A stretch of 64,000 bases of DNA from assembly GCA_964575845.1 (NCBI GenBank), contig CAZNSX010000007.1, forward strand, positions 62,001-126,000, in the 5' to 3' direction. Within the stretch, counting starts at the first letter, position 1. Every line of letters begins with the position of its first letter. The notes under the pieces are model-generated. The model was not told the DNA's origin. It worked only from the letters and a program-made list of their open reading frames with translations, and searched no databases. Of the stretch, positions 33,839-42,370 are shown one piece after another. Source of the DNA: CAZNSX01 sp964575845. Its GTDB lineage: Bacteria; UBA8248; CAZNSX01. Both the position numbers and the translations under genes were made by a program.

Positions 33839-33968
33839 GAGAATTTTATGCCGCTCCCTTCTGGACGGCCCGATGGGGATAAACGAGACCAGCAAGGCCG
33901 AATGAGATGTGACGGCCTTGAGGTTTTCGGAAGGGGCTCTGGGGTGAGGCGCAGCCTTTTCCTCCCCA

Positions 33969-34868
33969 TCACCCCTCCTCTTCAGCCTTTAGCTGATAGC
34001 CGCAGAAGGGACAGAAATCCCCCTCTGCGGGCAGGGGCCTCTGGCAGCGACCGCAGTAGGTCTGAATGTGTGCGGGGAGGTACTCTATCCTTTCGCCGCA
34101 GGCCGTGCAGAAGCTTCCACCCTCAGGGGTCAGGCGGCCACAGTGGGGGCAGCGCACGAGAAGCCGCAGAGTTCCCTCCCGGAACGGGGAGATGCGCTGA
34201 TACTCCTTTACTCTTCGCCAGGTCATCCTGCCCAGAAGGAGCATCAGCGGGATAACGGCCAGCACCAGTGGTGATCGGGTAAAGAGAAAATAATCATAGA
34301 GCCCGTGAAGGAACATGGCTCCGAGAAGCCCCCAGAGGACGCTCCGCCTGGCCCTTCCCGCCCGCAGGGCGACCATCCCTACGGGGAATCCCCAGAGACA
34401 TGAGAAAAAAAGATGGCCCAGGGTGGAAAATACGGCCCTTCCAACCATAACCCCTGCGCCTAGCTCAAGGACATAGAAGACATTCTCCAGGGAGGCGAAG
34501 CCAAGGGCGGAGGCCGATGCATATACTAGGCCGTCCATGGGCTCATTAAACTGACGGCTGCGAAAGACTGTGAGGCGGACCGCAAGAAATTTAAAGATTT
34601 CCTCAACCGGGCCAACCACAAGGAAGCAGATGAAAAACAAACCGAGAAGACCGCCGGGCAGTGCCCTGGCGTCCTCCCTCATGTATCGGCCCAGGTCGCC
34701 GAGCAGGAGGTTCTCCACGACCCCGGCGGGGATCACGGCACCCGCCCCCAGAGCAAAAACACCCAGGACCATGCGCCAGGGCTCCCGCTCGTACTTATCC
34801 AGGCGCCGGATCAGAACGAGGTAGACTATCCCCGGCGCAAATCCCAGGAACGCAATGAGAATGGTCAT
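33969..34868 (-). CDS. PrsW-type intramembrane metalloprotease with C-terminal zinc ribbons
   Basis: A polytopic membrane protein of 299 residues. The first 230 residues carry about seven helices and the PrsW/CAAX-like active-site motifs: VVGPVEEIFKFLAVRL (Glu-Glu), ASASALGFASLENVFYVLEL (Glu-Asn) and His residues in STLGHLFFSCLWG and FLHGLYDYFLF. PrsW cleaves anti-sigma factors in Bacillus; targets here are unknown. The last 70 residues are two zinc-ribbon units, RCPHCGRLTPEGGSFCTACG and YCGRCQRPLPAEGDFCPFCG, a cytoplasmic add-on. The upstream RDD-domain gene also carries zinc ribbons, suggesting that the two proteins work together. It is downstream in the amrB-amrS-uvrA-truA-RDD operon. Confidence 0.88.
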   Translation of the reverse strand: MTILIAFLGFAPGIVYLVLIRRLDKYEREPWRMVLGVFALGAGAVIPAGVVENLLLGDLGRYMREDARALPGGLLGLFFICFLVVGPVEEIFKFLAVRLTVFRSRQFNEPMDGLVYASASALGFASLENVFYVLELGAGVMVGRAVFSTLGHLFFSCLWGFPVGMVALRAGRARRSVLWGLLGAMFLHGLYDYFLFTRSPLVLAVIPLMLLLGRMTWRRVKEYQRISPFREGTLRLLVRCPHCGRLTPEGGSFCTACGERIEYLPAHIQTYCGRCQRPLPAEGDFCPFCGYQLKAEEEG

Positions 34869-34899
34869 GGATGGAATTCAGCGGAGCCCACGGGGCGAG

Positions 34900-35532
34900 T
34901 CACTCCCGGACGACCACTGTGTCCACGATCTTATCATGCAGGCCCTGCTTTCGCTCGGTCCAGATGACCATGAGAAAGCCTATGTAGAAGATGAGAGCGG
35001 AGAGCCCATAAGCAAAGTACCGACCCATGGCCCGGCCATAGCCCACCCGGCTCCCGTCAGAGCGCACCACCCTGAGGCGGCATATACGCTTTCCCGGCGT
35101 CCATCCGTAGCGGCCGATAAAAAGGGTAAAGTAGAGGATGGAAACGACAAAGCCAAGGAGTGTGCTCATTGCCCTTAATCCTTCAGGGGCATCAGGGGGG
35201 ATGGAAAGGGCGAGGAGGAACCCACAGAGAAACGCGAAGAGGGATAAGAAGATAATATCCAGGATATAAGCCCGCGCGCGAATCCAGAAGCCCGCATAGT
35301 GCAGGCGTGGGAGCCTGAGCTCAAAGCCCCGCTCATCATGCTCTGGCTCTGCCATCTTTAGGCCTGCTCCACAGGTGGGACATATGGCTGAATCCACCGG
35401 GTGGGCGGCGCCGCAATTTGGACAGGAAGGGAGGGTTTGCTCGCTCGGGAGTTCCTCCCCGCAGCCCATGCAGAAGTTGCTCCCAGGCGGGTTGACCCGA
35501 CCGCAATTCTTACACCTGACCTCTGACATCAT
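34900..35532 (-). CDS. RDD-domain membrane protein with two N-terminal zinc ribbons
   Basis: A 210-residue protein. The N-terminal part has two zinc ribbons (RCKNCGRVNPPGSNFCMGCG and SCPNCGAAHPVDSAICPTCG). Then comes an RDD domain with about four helices: FWIRARAYILDIIFLSLFAF (Arg and Asp of the name), GRYGWTPGKRICRLRVVRSD and the closing TERKQGLHDKIVDTVVV. RDD proteins are membrane proteins of mostly unknown function, some linked to sodium/proton or compatible-solute transport. ATG 35532 is the start because the zinc ribbon begins there with GAGGGAC ahead; the open frame upstream overlaps truA and is not coding. Confidence 0.87.
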   Translation of the reverse strand: MMSEVRCKNCGRVNPPGSNFCMGCGEELPSEQTLPSCPNCGAAHPVDSAICPTCGAGLKMAEPEHDERGFELRLPRLHYAGFWIRARAYILDIIFLSLFAFLCGFLLALSIPPDAPEGLRAMSTLLGFVVSILYFTLFIGRYGWTPGKRICRLRVVRSDGSRVGYGRAMGRYFAYGLSALIFYIGFLMVIWTERKQGLHDKIVDTVVVRE

Positions 35533-35546
35533 CGGGTCGAAGTCCC

Positions 35547-36281
35547 TCAATAACAGACCCTCACGAGAAATAGGCCGCGTGCGGGAGCCGTGGGGCCGGC
35601 CCTCCGCCGGTCCCTGGAGGAGAATAGCTCGGCCATTTGCTTGGGAGATAGCTTTCCCCTCCCCACAAGAACTAGAGTCCCAACCATCGTGCGGACCATA
35701 TATCTGAGGAAACCCTCGGCCGTGACCCAGAAGGTGAGGAACTCTCCCCACCTCTCGATGCGAAACTCCCGCACGGTGCGCACTGTTGAGAGAACCCCTC
35801 TCCCTGAGCCAGAGAAGGCGGCGAAATCGTGAGAGCCCACGAAATAGGAAGCCGCCTCCCCCATGGCCTCAAGCTCCAGTGATGTCCTTAGATGCCAGCA
35901 GTAGCGCCTCCAGAGGGCTGAAGGGAAGGGTCTATTGAGGATGAGGTACTTATAGGTCTTCTCCTTGACGGAGTACTGGGGATGGAAGGAAGGAAGGGCT
36001 TCTTCCGCCTCCAGAACAGCGATGTCCTTGGGCAGAAGAGCATTCAGAGCAGAGGCAATCTTACCAGCGGAAAGGGCCAGCTTTGTCTCGAAACTCGCCA
36101 CCTGACCCAGGGCGTGCACCCCGGCGTCGGTGCGTCCTGCCGCCTTGACCCTCACCTCCTCTCCGGATAGCTTCTTGATTGCCTCTTCCAGCACTCCCTG
36201 GATTGTGGGTACGCCGGGCTGGAGCTGCCAGCCGTGGTAGTCACCGCCATCGTACTCAAGGGTGAGGCGGATAATCCGCAC
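35547..36281 (-). CDS. truA: tRNA pseudouridine synthase A
   Basis: Makes pseudouridine at positions 38-40 of tRNA anticodon arms, 244 residues. The catalytic Asp lies in AAGRTDAGVHALGQVASF; other family blocks are RIIRLTLEYDGGDYHGWQLQ, YSVKEKTYKYLILNRPFPSA, GSHDFAAFSGSGRG and FLRYMVRTMVGTLVLVGRGK. The start is GTG 36281, three bases beyond the uvrA stop, GAGGGGC ahead of it, so translational coupling to uvrA is likely. Confidence 0.94.
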   Translation of the reverse strand: MRIIRLTLEYDGGDYHGWQLQPGVPTIQGVLEEAIKKLSGEEVRVKAAGRTDAGVHALGQVASFETKLALSAGKIASALNALLPKDIAVLEAEEALPSFHPQYSVKEKTYKYLILNRPFPSALWRRYCWHLRTSLELEAMGEAASYFVGSHDFAAFSGSGRGVLSTVRTVREFRIERWGEFLTFWVTAEGFLRYMVRTMVGTLVLVGRGKLSPKQMAELFSSRDRRRAGPTAPARGLFLVRVCY

Positions 36282-36284
36282 CCC

Positions 36285-39077
36285 TTAGCGCCCCTCCAGG
36301 CCGAGAACTTTCCTCAGGTAGCGCCCCGTATGTGAGCCCGCAGCCTCCGCCACCTCCTCGGGACTCCCCTGGGCCACGATCTCACCGCCCTCATCGCCTC
36401 CCTCCGGGCCGAGGTCAATGATGTAATCGGCGGTTTTGATTACATCCATATTGTGCTCGATCACGATGACTGTGTTTCCCCCCTCGGTCAGGCGGCGGAG
36501 AACCGAGAGAAGCATCTCTATGTCGGCGAAGTGGAGGCCCGTCGTGGGCTCATCCAGTATGTAGAGAGTTCTCCCCGTTTCCCTCTTCGATAGCTCCCGC
36601 GAGAGCTTGACGCGCTGGGCTTCCCCACCGGAGAGTGTCGTCGCCGGCTGCCCCAGACGGATGTAACCCAGGCCCACATCCTTGAGTGTCTTGAGCTTCC
36701 AGCGCAGGGCCGGCACACTCTCGAAGAAATCGAGCGCGGCGTCCACCGTCATGTCCAGCACCTCGGCGACAGACTTTCCCTTGTACTTCACCTCCATGGT
36801 TTCCCGGTTGAAGCGTCTCCCCTTGCACACCTGGCATGTGACGTAAAGGTCGGGCAGGAAGTGCATCTCTATCTTTAGCAGACCCTGTCCCTGGCAAGCC
36901 TCGCACCTCCCTCCGCTCACGTTAAAGCTGAAACGGCCGGGCCGGTAGCCCCGCTTTCGGCTCTCCGGCACCAGAGAGAAGAGTTCCCTTATTTCAGTGA
37001 AAACACCCGTGTAGGTGGCGGGGTTAGAGCGGGGCGTGCGCCCGATGGGGGACTGGTCTATCTCGATGACCTTGTCTATTGCCTCGGCCCCTCGGAGCCC
37101 CTTGTGACGCCCCGGGCGGTTGGGCGAGCGGTAAAGCTTTCGTGCCAGGGCCCTGTAGAGGATCTCGCTCACGAGCGTGCTTTTTCCGGAGCCTGACACC
37201 CCTGTGATGCAAGTGAGGAGCCCAAGGGGGATGCCCACATCGATGTTCTTGAGATTATGCTCTGAAGCCTTGAGGATCGTGAGGAACTGTCCGTCAGTGC
37301 GCCGCCTCTCAGAGGGTATGGGGATGTCCAGCTTTCCCGAGAGGTACCGACCGGTGAGGCTTCCTGGGACCTTCATAATCTCCTGGGGCGTGCCCTGGGC
37401 TACCAGGTAGCCCCCCTCGGCCCCCGCCCCGGGCCCGAGGTCGAGCACCCAGTCTCCGGTGAGGATGGTCTCCCGGTCATGCTCTACCACGATAACGGTA
37501 TTTCCCATGTCGCGCAGCCGCTCGAGGGTGTCCAGAAGGCGGCGGTTATCCCGCTGGTGGAGGCCGATGCTGGGCTCATCCAGGATGTATAGGACACCCA
37601 CGAGGCTCGCTCCTATCTGGGTGGCGAGCTTTATCCTCTGCCCCTCACCGCCCGCCAGAGTGGCGGCCGGGCGGTCGAGTGTAAGGTAGTCGAGACCCAC
37701 CCGCCTCAGAAACTCGAGCCTCTCCCTTATCTCCTTGAGGATGCGCTCGGCCACTAGCTCCCTCTCGGCCGGAAGGTGAAGCCCATCGAAAAAGCCCGAG
37801 GCCTCCTTGATTGGCATGCGAGTTATGTCGGCGATGGAGAGGCCACCCACTCTCACGGCCAGACTCTCAGGTTTCAGCCTGGCCCCACGGCAGGCGGGGC
37901 AGGGAAGCATCCGCATGTACTCTACCACCTCGCTCTCTTCTTCTTCAGGGTCCCACTCCCGCCAGCGTCCCCGAAGCTCAGGCACAACCCCCTCGAACTC
38001 TCCCCTCTTGCGCAGGCGGCCGTTGCCGCCGTGGAGAATCAGCTTCTGCTGGCTCTTGGGCAAACGGCCGAAGGGTCGGTCCAGGTCCACTCCCAACTCC
38101 CTCTCAAACCTCTCCAGAACTCGGCGGTAGCGCGAGGGACTCTCCTGTGCCCATGGCCTCAAGGCCCCCTCTCTCAGGGAGAGTTCCCTGTCGGGTACCA
38201 CCAGCTCGGGGTCCACATCCCAGCTCACCCCCAGGCCGTCGCAGTGGGGACAGGCACCGTAGGGGCTGTTGAAGGAGAACATCCGGGGGGCCAGCTCGGG
38301 AAAGCTCAAACCGCACCTTGGGCATGAGTGCTTGCTGCTGAAGAGAAGCTCCTCCATGCCCGAAGGGGCGATGAGCGCCAGGCCTCCGGCATGCCTCAGG
38401 CTCGTCTCAAGGGAGTCGGCCAGACGCCCCTCAATGCCAGGCCTCACCTTGATGCGGTCCACCACAACCTCAATGGTGTGCTTCTTGTTCTTAGCCAGGC
38501 GTATCTCCTCATCCAGCTCCCGAAGCGCACCGTCCACCCTGACCCGCAGGAAGCCCCGCCGCAGCATGTCATTGAGCTCCTTGCGGTACTCCCCTTTGCG
38601 GCCCCTCACAATGGGAGCCAGAACCTGAAGGCTGACCCCTGAGGGAAGGGCCATGACCCGGTCCACCATCTGCTGCACTGTCTGGGAGCGGATGGGAAGT
38701 TTGCACTCATGGCAGTGGGGCTCGCCCGCCCGTGCGAAAAGGAGCCTCAGGTGGTCATAGATCTCCGTAACAGTGCCAACGGTGGAGCGCGGGTTCTTGC
38801 TGACCGTCCTCTGCTCTATTGAGATGGCGGGAGAGAGACCCTCGATGGCGTCCACGTCGGGTTTGTCCATCTGATCCAGAAACTGGCGGGCATAGGCCGA
38901 GAGGGACTCCACGTATCTGCGCTGTCCCTCGGCATAGAGGGTGTCAAACGCGAGAGAGGATTTACCCGAGCCGCTGAGGCCCGTTACGATGATGAGCTTG
39001 TCGCGGGGGATCTCGACGTGAATGTCCTTGAGGTTATGTTCTCTGGCGCCCTTGATGATGATCTTTCGCTGGGGCAT
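36285..39077 (-). CDS. uvrA: Excinuclease ABC subunit A
   Basis: Damage-recognition ATPase of nucleotide excision repair, 930 residues, full length. First ATP site VTGLSGSGKSSLAFDTLYAE, zinc finger CPRCGLSFPELAPRMFSF with the second pair in CPHCDGLG, signature TLAGGEGQRIKLA (with Ala for the usual Ser), second Walker A ITGVSGSGKSTLVSEILY, second zinc module RCEACQGQGLLKIEMHFLPD to TCQVCKGRRF, and LSGGEAQRVKLSRELSKR. UvrB and UvrC genes are not nearby. It lies between amrS and truA, 35 bases downstream of amrS. Confidence 0.97.
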   Translation of the reverse strand: MPQRKIIIKGAREHNLKDIHVEIPRDKLIIVTGLSGSGKSSLAFDTLYAEGQRRYVESLSAYARQFLDQMDKPDVDAIEGLSPAISIEQRTVSKNPRSTVGTVTEIYDHLRLLFARAGEPHCHECKLPIRSQTVQQMVDRVMALPSGVSLQVLAPIVRGRKGEYRKELNDMLRRGFLRVRVDGALRELDEEIRLAKNKKHTIEVVVDRIKVRPGIEGRLADSLETSLRHAGGLALIAPSGMEELLFSSKHSCPRCGLSFPELAPRMFSFNSPYGACPHCDGLGVSWDVDPELVVPDRELSLREGALRPWAQESPSRYRRVLERFERELGVDLDRPFGRLPKSQQKLILHGGNGRLRKRGEFEGVVPELRGRWREWDPEEEESEVVEYMRMLPCPACRGARLKPESLAVRVGGLSIADITRMPIKEASGFFDGLHLPAERELVAERILKEIRERLEFLRRVGLDYLTLDRPAATLAGGEGQRIKLATQIGASLVGVLYILDEPSIGLHQRDNRRLLDTLERLRDMGNTVIVVEHDRETILTGDWVLDLGPGAGAEGGYLVAQGTPQEIMKVPGSLTGRYLSGKLDIPIPSERRRTDGQFLTILKASEHNLKNIDVGIPLGLLTCITGVSGSGKSTLVSEILYRALARKLYRSPNRPGRHKGLRGAEAIDKVIEIDQSPIGRTPRSNPATYTGVFTEIRELFSLVPESRKRGYRPGRFSFNVSGGRCEACQGQGLLKIEMHFLPDLYVTCQVCKGRRFNRETMEVKYKGKSVAEVLDMTVDAALDFFESVPALRWKLKTLKDVGLGYIRLGQPATTLSGGEAQRVKLSRELSKRETGRTLYILDEPTTGLHFADIEMLLSVLRRLTEGGNTVIVIEHNMDVIKTADYIIDLGPEGGDEGGEIVAQGSPEEVAEAAGSHTGRYLRKVLGLEGR

Positions 39078-39112
39078 GGGTAGCTTCCCCGGGTGAGAAG
39101 AGTGGAAAGCCT

Positions 39113-40147
39113 TCAGGCCGCCTTAAAGCGCTCAAGCCCGACGCCGTCTAAGGGCTCCCCGCACCGGGGACAGGAGCCCTCCACGAGCTCATGGCGCCTT
39201 ATGGAGAACCCCCATCGCTCGATAAGGAGGGCTTTGCACTTGAAGCAGAAGGTGCTCTCCGCCTCGCTTCCCGGGAGATTTCCGGCATACACATAACGGA
39301 GGCCGGCCGAGCGGCCAAGCTCCACGGCCCGGGCAATGGTCTCCGGGGGAGTGGGCGGCCTGTCGGTCATCTTGTAGCTCGGGTGAAAACGCGAGACATG
39401 CCAGGGGATTTCGGGACCGAGTTCAGCTATGAACCTGGCGATATCCTCAAGCTCCTCACCGGTGTCATTGAGGCCCGGAATGAGGAGGGTAGTGACCTCG
39501 ACCCAAACCCCCAGCTCCTTCATGAGCCTCAGGGCCCTCAGCACTCCTTCCAGGCGAGCCCCCCCGCAGAACCTCTTATAGAAATCGTCCCGGAATGCCT
39601 TGAGGTCTACGTTAGCGGCATCGAGAAAGGGAGCCACCTCCCTCAAGGGCTCCTCCTCCATGTAACCATTAGTGACAAAGACGTTTGCAATCCCGGCTGA
39701 GCTGGCCAGCCGCGCCGTGTCAAGGGCATACTCCAGGTAGATGGTAGGCTCGGTGTAGGTGTAGGAAATGCTCCGGCATCCGGCCCTCTGGGCGGCCTCC
39801 ACTATTTCCTTGGGGCTGACCTCGCGGCCCCCCTCGAAGTTCTCCTCCGGCTCCACCTGGGAGATGGAGGCATTCTGGCAGTGCTGGCAGCGGAAGTTAC
39901 AGCCCTGGGTGGCGATGGAAAAGGAAGTGGAGCCGGGATAGAAGTGAAAGAGAGGCTTCTTCTCGATGGGGTCCACGTTGGCGGCGATGAGGCGGCCATA
40001 AACCAGGGAGTAAAGGGTGCCCTCGCGGTTCTCCCGGACATTGCAGAGTCCCCGCTTTCCCGCGGATATTACGCAGCGAAAGGGACAGAGCCGACACCGG
40101 ACCTTACCCTCCGTCCCCCTCTCGTAGAAAGATGCTTCCTTCAGCAT
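39113..40147 (-). CDS. amrS: AmmeMemoRadiSam system radical SAM enzyme
   Basis: A 344-residue radical SAM protein. The cluster motif is ATQGCNFRCQHCQNASIS (CxxxCxxC) near residue 77. N-terminal Cys residues (KVRCRLCPFRCVISAGKRGLCNV-type segment, residues 16-40) resemble those of pyruvate-formate-lyase activating enzymes, and a C-terminal zinc-ribbon-like block (FCFKCKALLIERWGF, SCPRCGEPL) is present. This set matches AmrS of the AmmeMemoRadiSam trio. The partner amrB (Memo-like) is directly upstream, 18 bases away. The third member, an AMMECR1-domain protein, is not in the window. The biochemical reaction of the trio is not settled as far as I know. Confidence 0.9.
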   Translation of the reverse strand: MLKEASFYERGTEGKVRCRLCPFRCVISAGKRGLCNVRENREGTLYSLVYGRLIAANVDPIEKKPLFHFYPGSTSFSIATQGCNFRCQHCQNASISQVEPEENFEGGREVSPKEIVEAAQRAGCRSISYTYTEPTIYLEYALDTARLASSAGIANVFVTNGYMEEEPLREVAPFLDAANVDLKAFRDDFYKRFCGGARLEGVLRALRLMKELGVWVEVTTLLIPGLNDTGEELEDIARFIAELGPEIPWHVSRFHPSYKMTDRPPTPPETIARAVELGRSAGLRYVYAGNLPGSEAESTFCFKCKALLIERWGFSIRRHELVEGSCPRCGEPLDGVGLERFKAA

Positions 40148-40165
40148 AAAAGCTCCAGAGTCGTG

Positions 40166-40975
40166 CTACTTCAGCAGAAAGCCTGCGTAACCCACGATGT
40201 AGGAAGTATCGCCCGTTACATCGGCCGAGGTCATATACTTCACAAGCTCCGCCTCTGTGGGCCCCAGGGCTTTGCAGGCGGTCAGCACCGCCGCCGTGGG
40301 ACCCGGACCGCACATGGTGAGCCTGAGCACCCTCACCGTCCTCAGGAGCCCCTCCGGGTCCAGCTCCAGGATGCGGTCAATTGCGGGCTCATCCATGAGC
40401 CTCACGGCCTCCGCCGTGCTTCCATGAATGTGTGTCATATCCGTCGAGCCCACGAAAACCACTTCTCCCGCCCGCTCCTTCACGGCCTCGGCCAGGGCTT
40501 GCCCCAGCTCCCGGCAGAACTTCCACTCGGCCCGCCAGAGAGTAATGGGCACGATGCGGAACTCCTGGGAGAAGTACTGCATGAAGGGAAGCTGAACCTC
40601 AAGGGAGTGCTCATGCAGGTGGGCTTGGGGGTCTTCTGAAAGGAGATGGCTCCTTTCTTTGATAGAGGCCGCCAGCTCTCCGTCTATCTCCACTTCCCCC
40701 AAGGGCGTGCGCCAGCTTCCCTCGGCCATTATAGAGGCGGGAGACCCGTAGCCGGAGTGGTTGGGGCCCAAGATAACAAAGGTCTTGGGGAAAGCAATTC
40801 TAGAATAGATAGCCCCGGCCACAGCACCCGAAAAATCCAGGCCCGCATGGGGCACAATTAACCCTTTAGCCGGAACCTTTTCGGCCACGGGTTCCATGTA
40901 CTGGGCCACCTGAGCCCTCAGTCCTTCAGGGGTAGCCTTGTAGAACTGGCCAGCCACGGCCGCCTCCCGCCTCAT
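40166..40975 (-). CDS. amrB: AmmeMemoRadiSam system protein B (Memo family)
   Basis: A 269-residue Memo-fold protein related to extradiol dioxygenases (LigB) and human MEMO1. Family blocks: REAAVAGQFYKATPEGLRAQ, GLIVPHAGLDFSGAVAGAIY (metal-type His), FVILGPNHSGYGSPASIM, HLHEHSLEVQLPFMQYFS, VFVGSTDMTHI and the C-terminal TMCGPGPTAAVLTACKALG. The three His of the metal pocket (HAGLD, NHSG, DMTHI) and the Cys of TMCG are all present. ATG 40975 is the start because GGGAGGTTAGGG precedes it; the frame extends meaninglessly to 41023. It is probably the first gene of the operon amrB-amrS-uvrA-truA-RDD-prsW. Confidence 0.9.
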   Translation of the reverse strand: MRREAAVAGQFYKATPEGLRAQVAQYMEPVAEKVPAKGLIVPHAGLDFSGAVAGAIYSRIAFPKTFVILGPNHSGYGSPASIMAEGSWRTPLGEVEIDGELAASIKERSHLLSEDPQAHLHEHSLEVQLPFMQYFSQEFRIVPITLWRAEWKFCRELGQALAEAVKERAGEVVFVGSTDMTHIHGSTAEAVRLMDEPAIDRILELDPEGLLRTVRVLRLTMCGPGPTAAVLTACKALGPTEAELVKYMTSADVTGDTSYIVGYAGFLLK

Positions 40976-41225
40976 AACCCTAACCTCCCCCTGCCAAAGC
41001 CAGATTCCGTATGAACGGCTCAATAAATCGAAAGGATAATCAAAATATTATAACGCAGGCGGAATGATATGGGAACGTCTTCTGATGTTTGGTAGGCTCT
41101 CACGCTTATTCATCTCCCTCTTCTCATTCGCGAAATAAAAAAGAGTTCAATCGATATCGCCCACGTGAGGAGAGCTCCTGAGGTTCTTTGGGGTTCTGCT
41201 TGCCTGGATGGGTGATGACTGCGAA

Positions 41226-42026
41226 CTAGGAAGGGTCGCGGCGGAGCACCAGCATTATGTTCTCGTCGAACCATTCGATGCGTTCGGGATTCGGAAAGCT
41301 CCGTCGGATGTTGAACGCAAACCGCTCCGCCGCCGCCTCGAACTCATCTGATGAGTAAAGGAAGAGGGTAGAGTAATGCTTCTCCCGGGCCTGGCAGAGA
41401 AGCCTATCCAGACTGGATACCCGACTATAGCGGAAGCGCCCGACCTCCTCGAGGTTCAGATGCTCTGACCCACATACGCACTTCTCCATATAGGCCAGCT
41501 CATAGAGCCGGGTTTCTTTCTCCAGGAAACCCGGAAAGTGGGTGCCCCAGATGCTCCGGGTATTCTGGTCAGGAAGACGCGTGTAAATGAACAGATGACC
41601 GCTTCTCTTGATGGAGGTCCCCGCTTTTTGAAGGAAATTATTGAAGTCGAAGTGGTGGACAGCGTTGAATGTGAAAATGCAGTCAAGAGAGCGCTCCTTG
41701 AGTGAGAGGTTCTCTATGCTAGATACGAGGGTTTCAAAATTGTGGAAGCCGTTGGCGGTGAAATAACTCTCCGCCTCCTTCAGCATTTTCGGGTTTATGT
41801 CCACGCACGTAAGATGCAGGTTCGGGAGGTGATGGAAAAGCAGCAGACCGTAGCGTCCGTCTCCGCATCCGACATCGGCCGCCTTCAGGTGCTCCCGGCC
41901 CTCGAGTCTTTCCTTGATGAAAAGGATGGGCTCTATGTCGGTTGTCCGTAAGTCCCTGTAGGCACTGGCGATCCGGGAGAAGTGGCTTTGCATTTCTTGG
42001 TGGGACGTTTTCCGCCTTTCGAGCAT
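41226..42026 (-). CDS. Class I SAM-dependent methyltransferase
   Basis: A soluble methyltransferase of 266 residues. Motif I is LKAADVGCGDGRYGLLLF, motif II LTCVDINPKMLKEAESYF, and IFTFNAVHHFDF is the usual post-II/III segment, placing it in the Methyltransf_11/UbiE-like group. A Cys-rich stretch (EKCVCGSEHLNLEEVGRF) and a helical C-terminus (LRRDPS end) do not point to a specific substrate. AGAGGAAAA precedes the ATG. It stands alone between the amr operon and the respiratory cluster with its own promoter at 42162-42189. Confidence 0.86.
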   Translation of the reverse strand: MLERRKTSHQEMQSHFSRIASAYRDLRTTDIEPILFIKERLEGREHLKAADVGCGDGRYGLLLFHHLPNLHLTCVDINPKMLKEAESYFTANGFHNFETLVSSIENLSLKERSLDCIFTFNAVHHFDFNNFLQKAGTSIKRSGHLFIYTRLPDQNTRSIWGTHFPGFLEKETRLYELAYMEKCVCGSEHLNLEEVGRFRYSRVSSLDRLLCQAREKHYSTLFLYSSDEFEAAAERFAFNIRRSFPNPERIEWFDENIMLVLRRDPS

Positions 42027-42161
42027 TAAATTTTCCTCTGCTTCCAGACCAACTTATCGGGGCTCGAAAAAGGAAATTCTAGGAAAAAACATGTATACCA
42101 AGAAATTTCGCGGATGAGAACCTGAACTTTCGGGAATCCCTCTCCTTTGTCAATTCATAAA

Positions 42162-42189
42162 AGTATAGCATCGCCACGATATCATGCAA
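42162..42189 (-). promoter_or_regulatory. Promoter of the methyltransferase gene
   Basis: Minus strand TTGCAT (42189-42184), 16 bases, TATACT (42167-42162); leader of about 130 bases. The boxes and spacing equal those of the pheA promoter. Confidence 0.6.
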
Positions 42190-42322
42190 TCCTCACTTCG
42201 GTATCCTTATGGTAAGCTCGTTAGGCCATCAAAGGGTTTTTCAGCCGCAAAATCAGAAATCACGCAAGGAACAGGGACGGATAGACGACACATTCTTGCC
42301 CGCGAGTCCATCAGATAGACTC

Positions 42323-42348
42323 AGGGCGGGACCAGGGGGCCCCGCCCT
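42323..42348. repeat. GC-rich palindrome, third copy of the dispersed element
   Basis: AGGGCGGG (42323-42330) pairs with CCCGCCCT (42341-42348) around a ten-base loop. The plus strand reads GGCGGGACCAGGGGGCCCCG, very close to GGTGGGACCCGGGGCCCCAC at 3034-3054. It follows the last respiratory gene by 22 bases and may end or stabilise that transcript. Confidence 0.7.
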
Positions 42349-42370
42349 TTGGCCATCTTGGGAGTTTCTG

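Larger units (their letters stand above)
42027..42370. other. Intergenic region with methyltransferase promoter and respiratory-operon 3' hairpin
   Basis: The left two thirds form the leader and promoter of the methyltransferase gene. The right end carries the palindromic element (42323-42348) behind the last gene of the respiratory operon. No gene was seen. Confidence 0.6.

Noticed and set aside
36285..38000. Open frames on the plus strand opposite uvrA up to 180 codons
   Set aside because: Arg/Ser/Pro-rich shadows of a clear, full-length uvrA gene.
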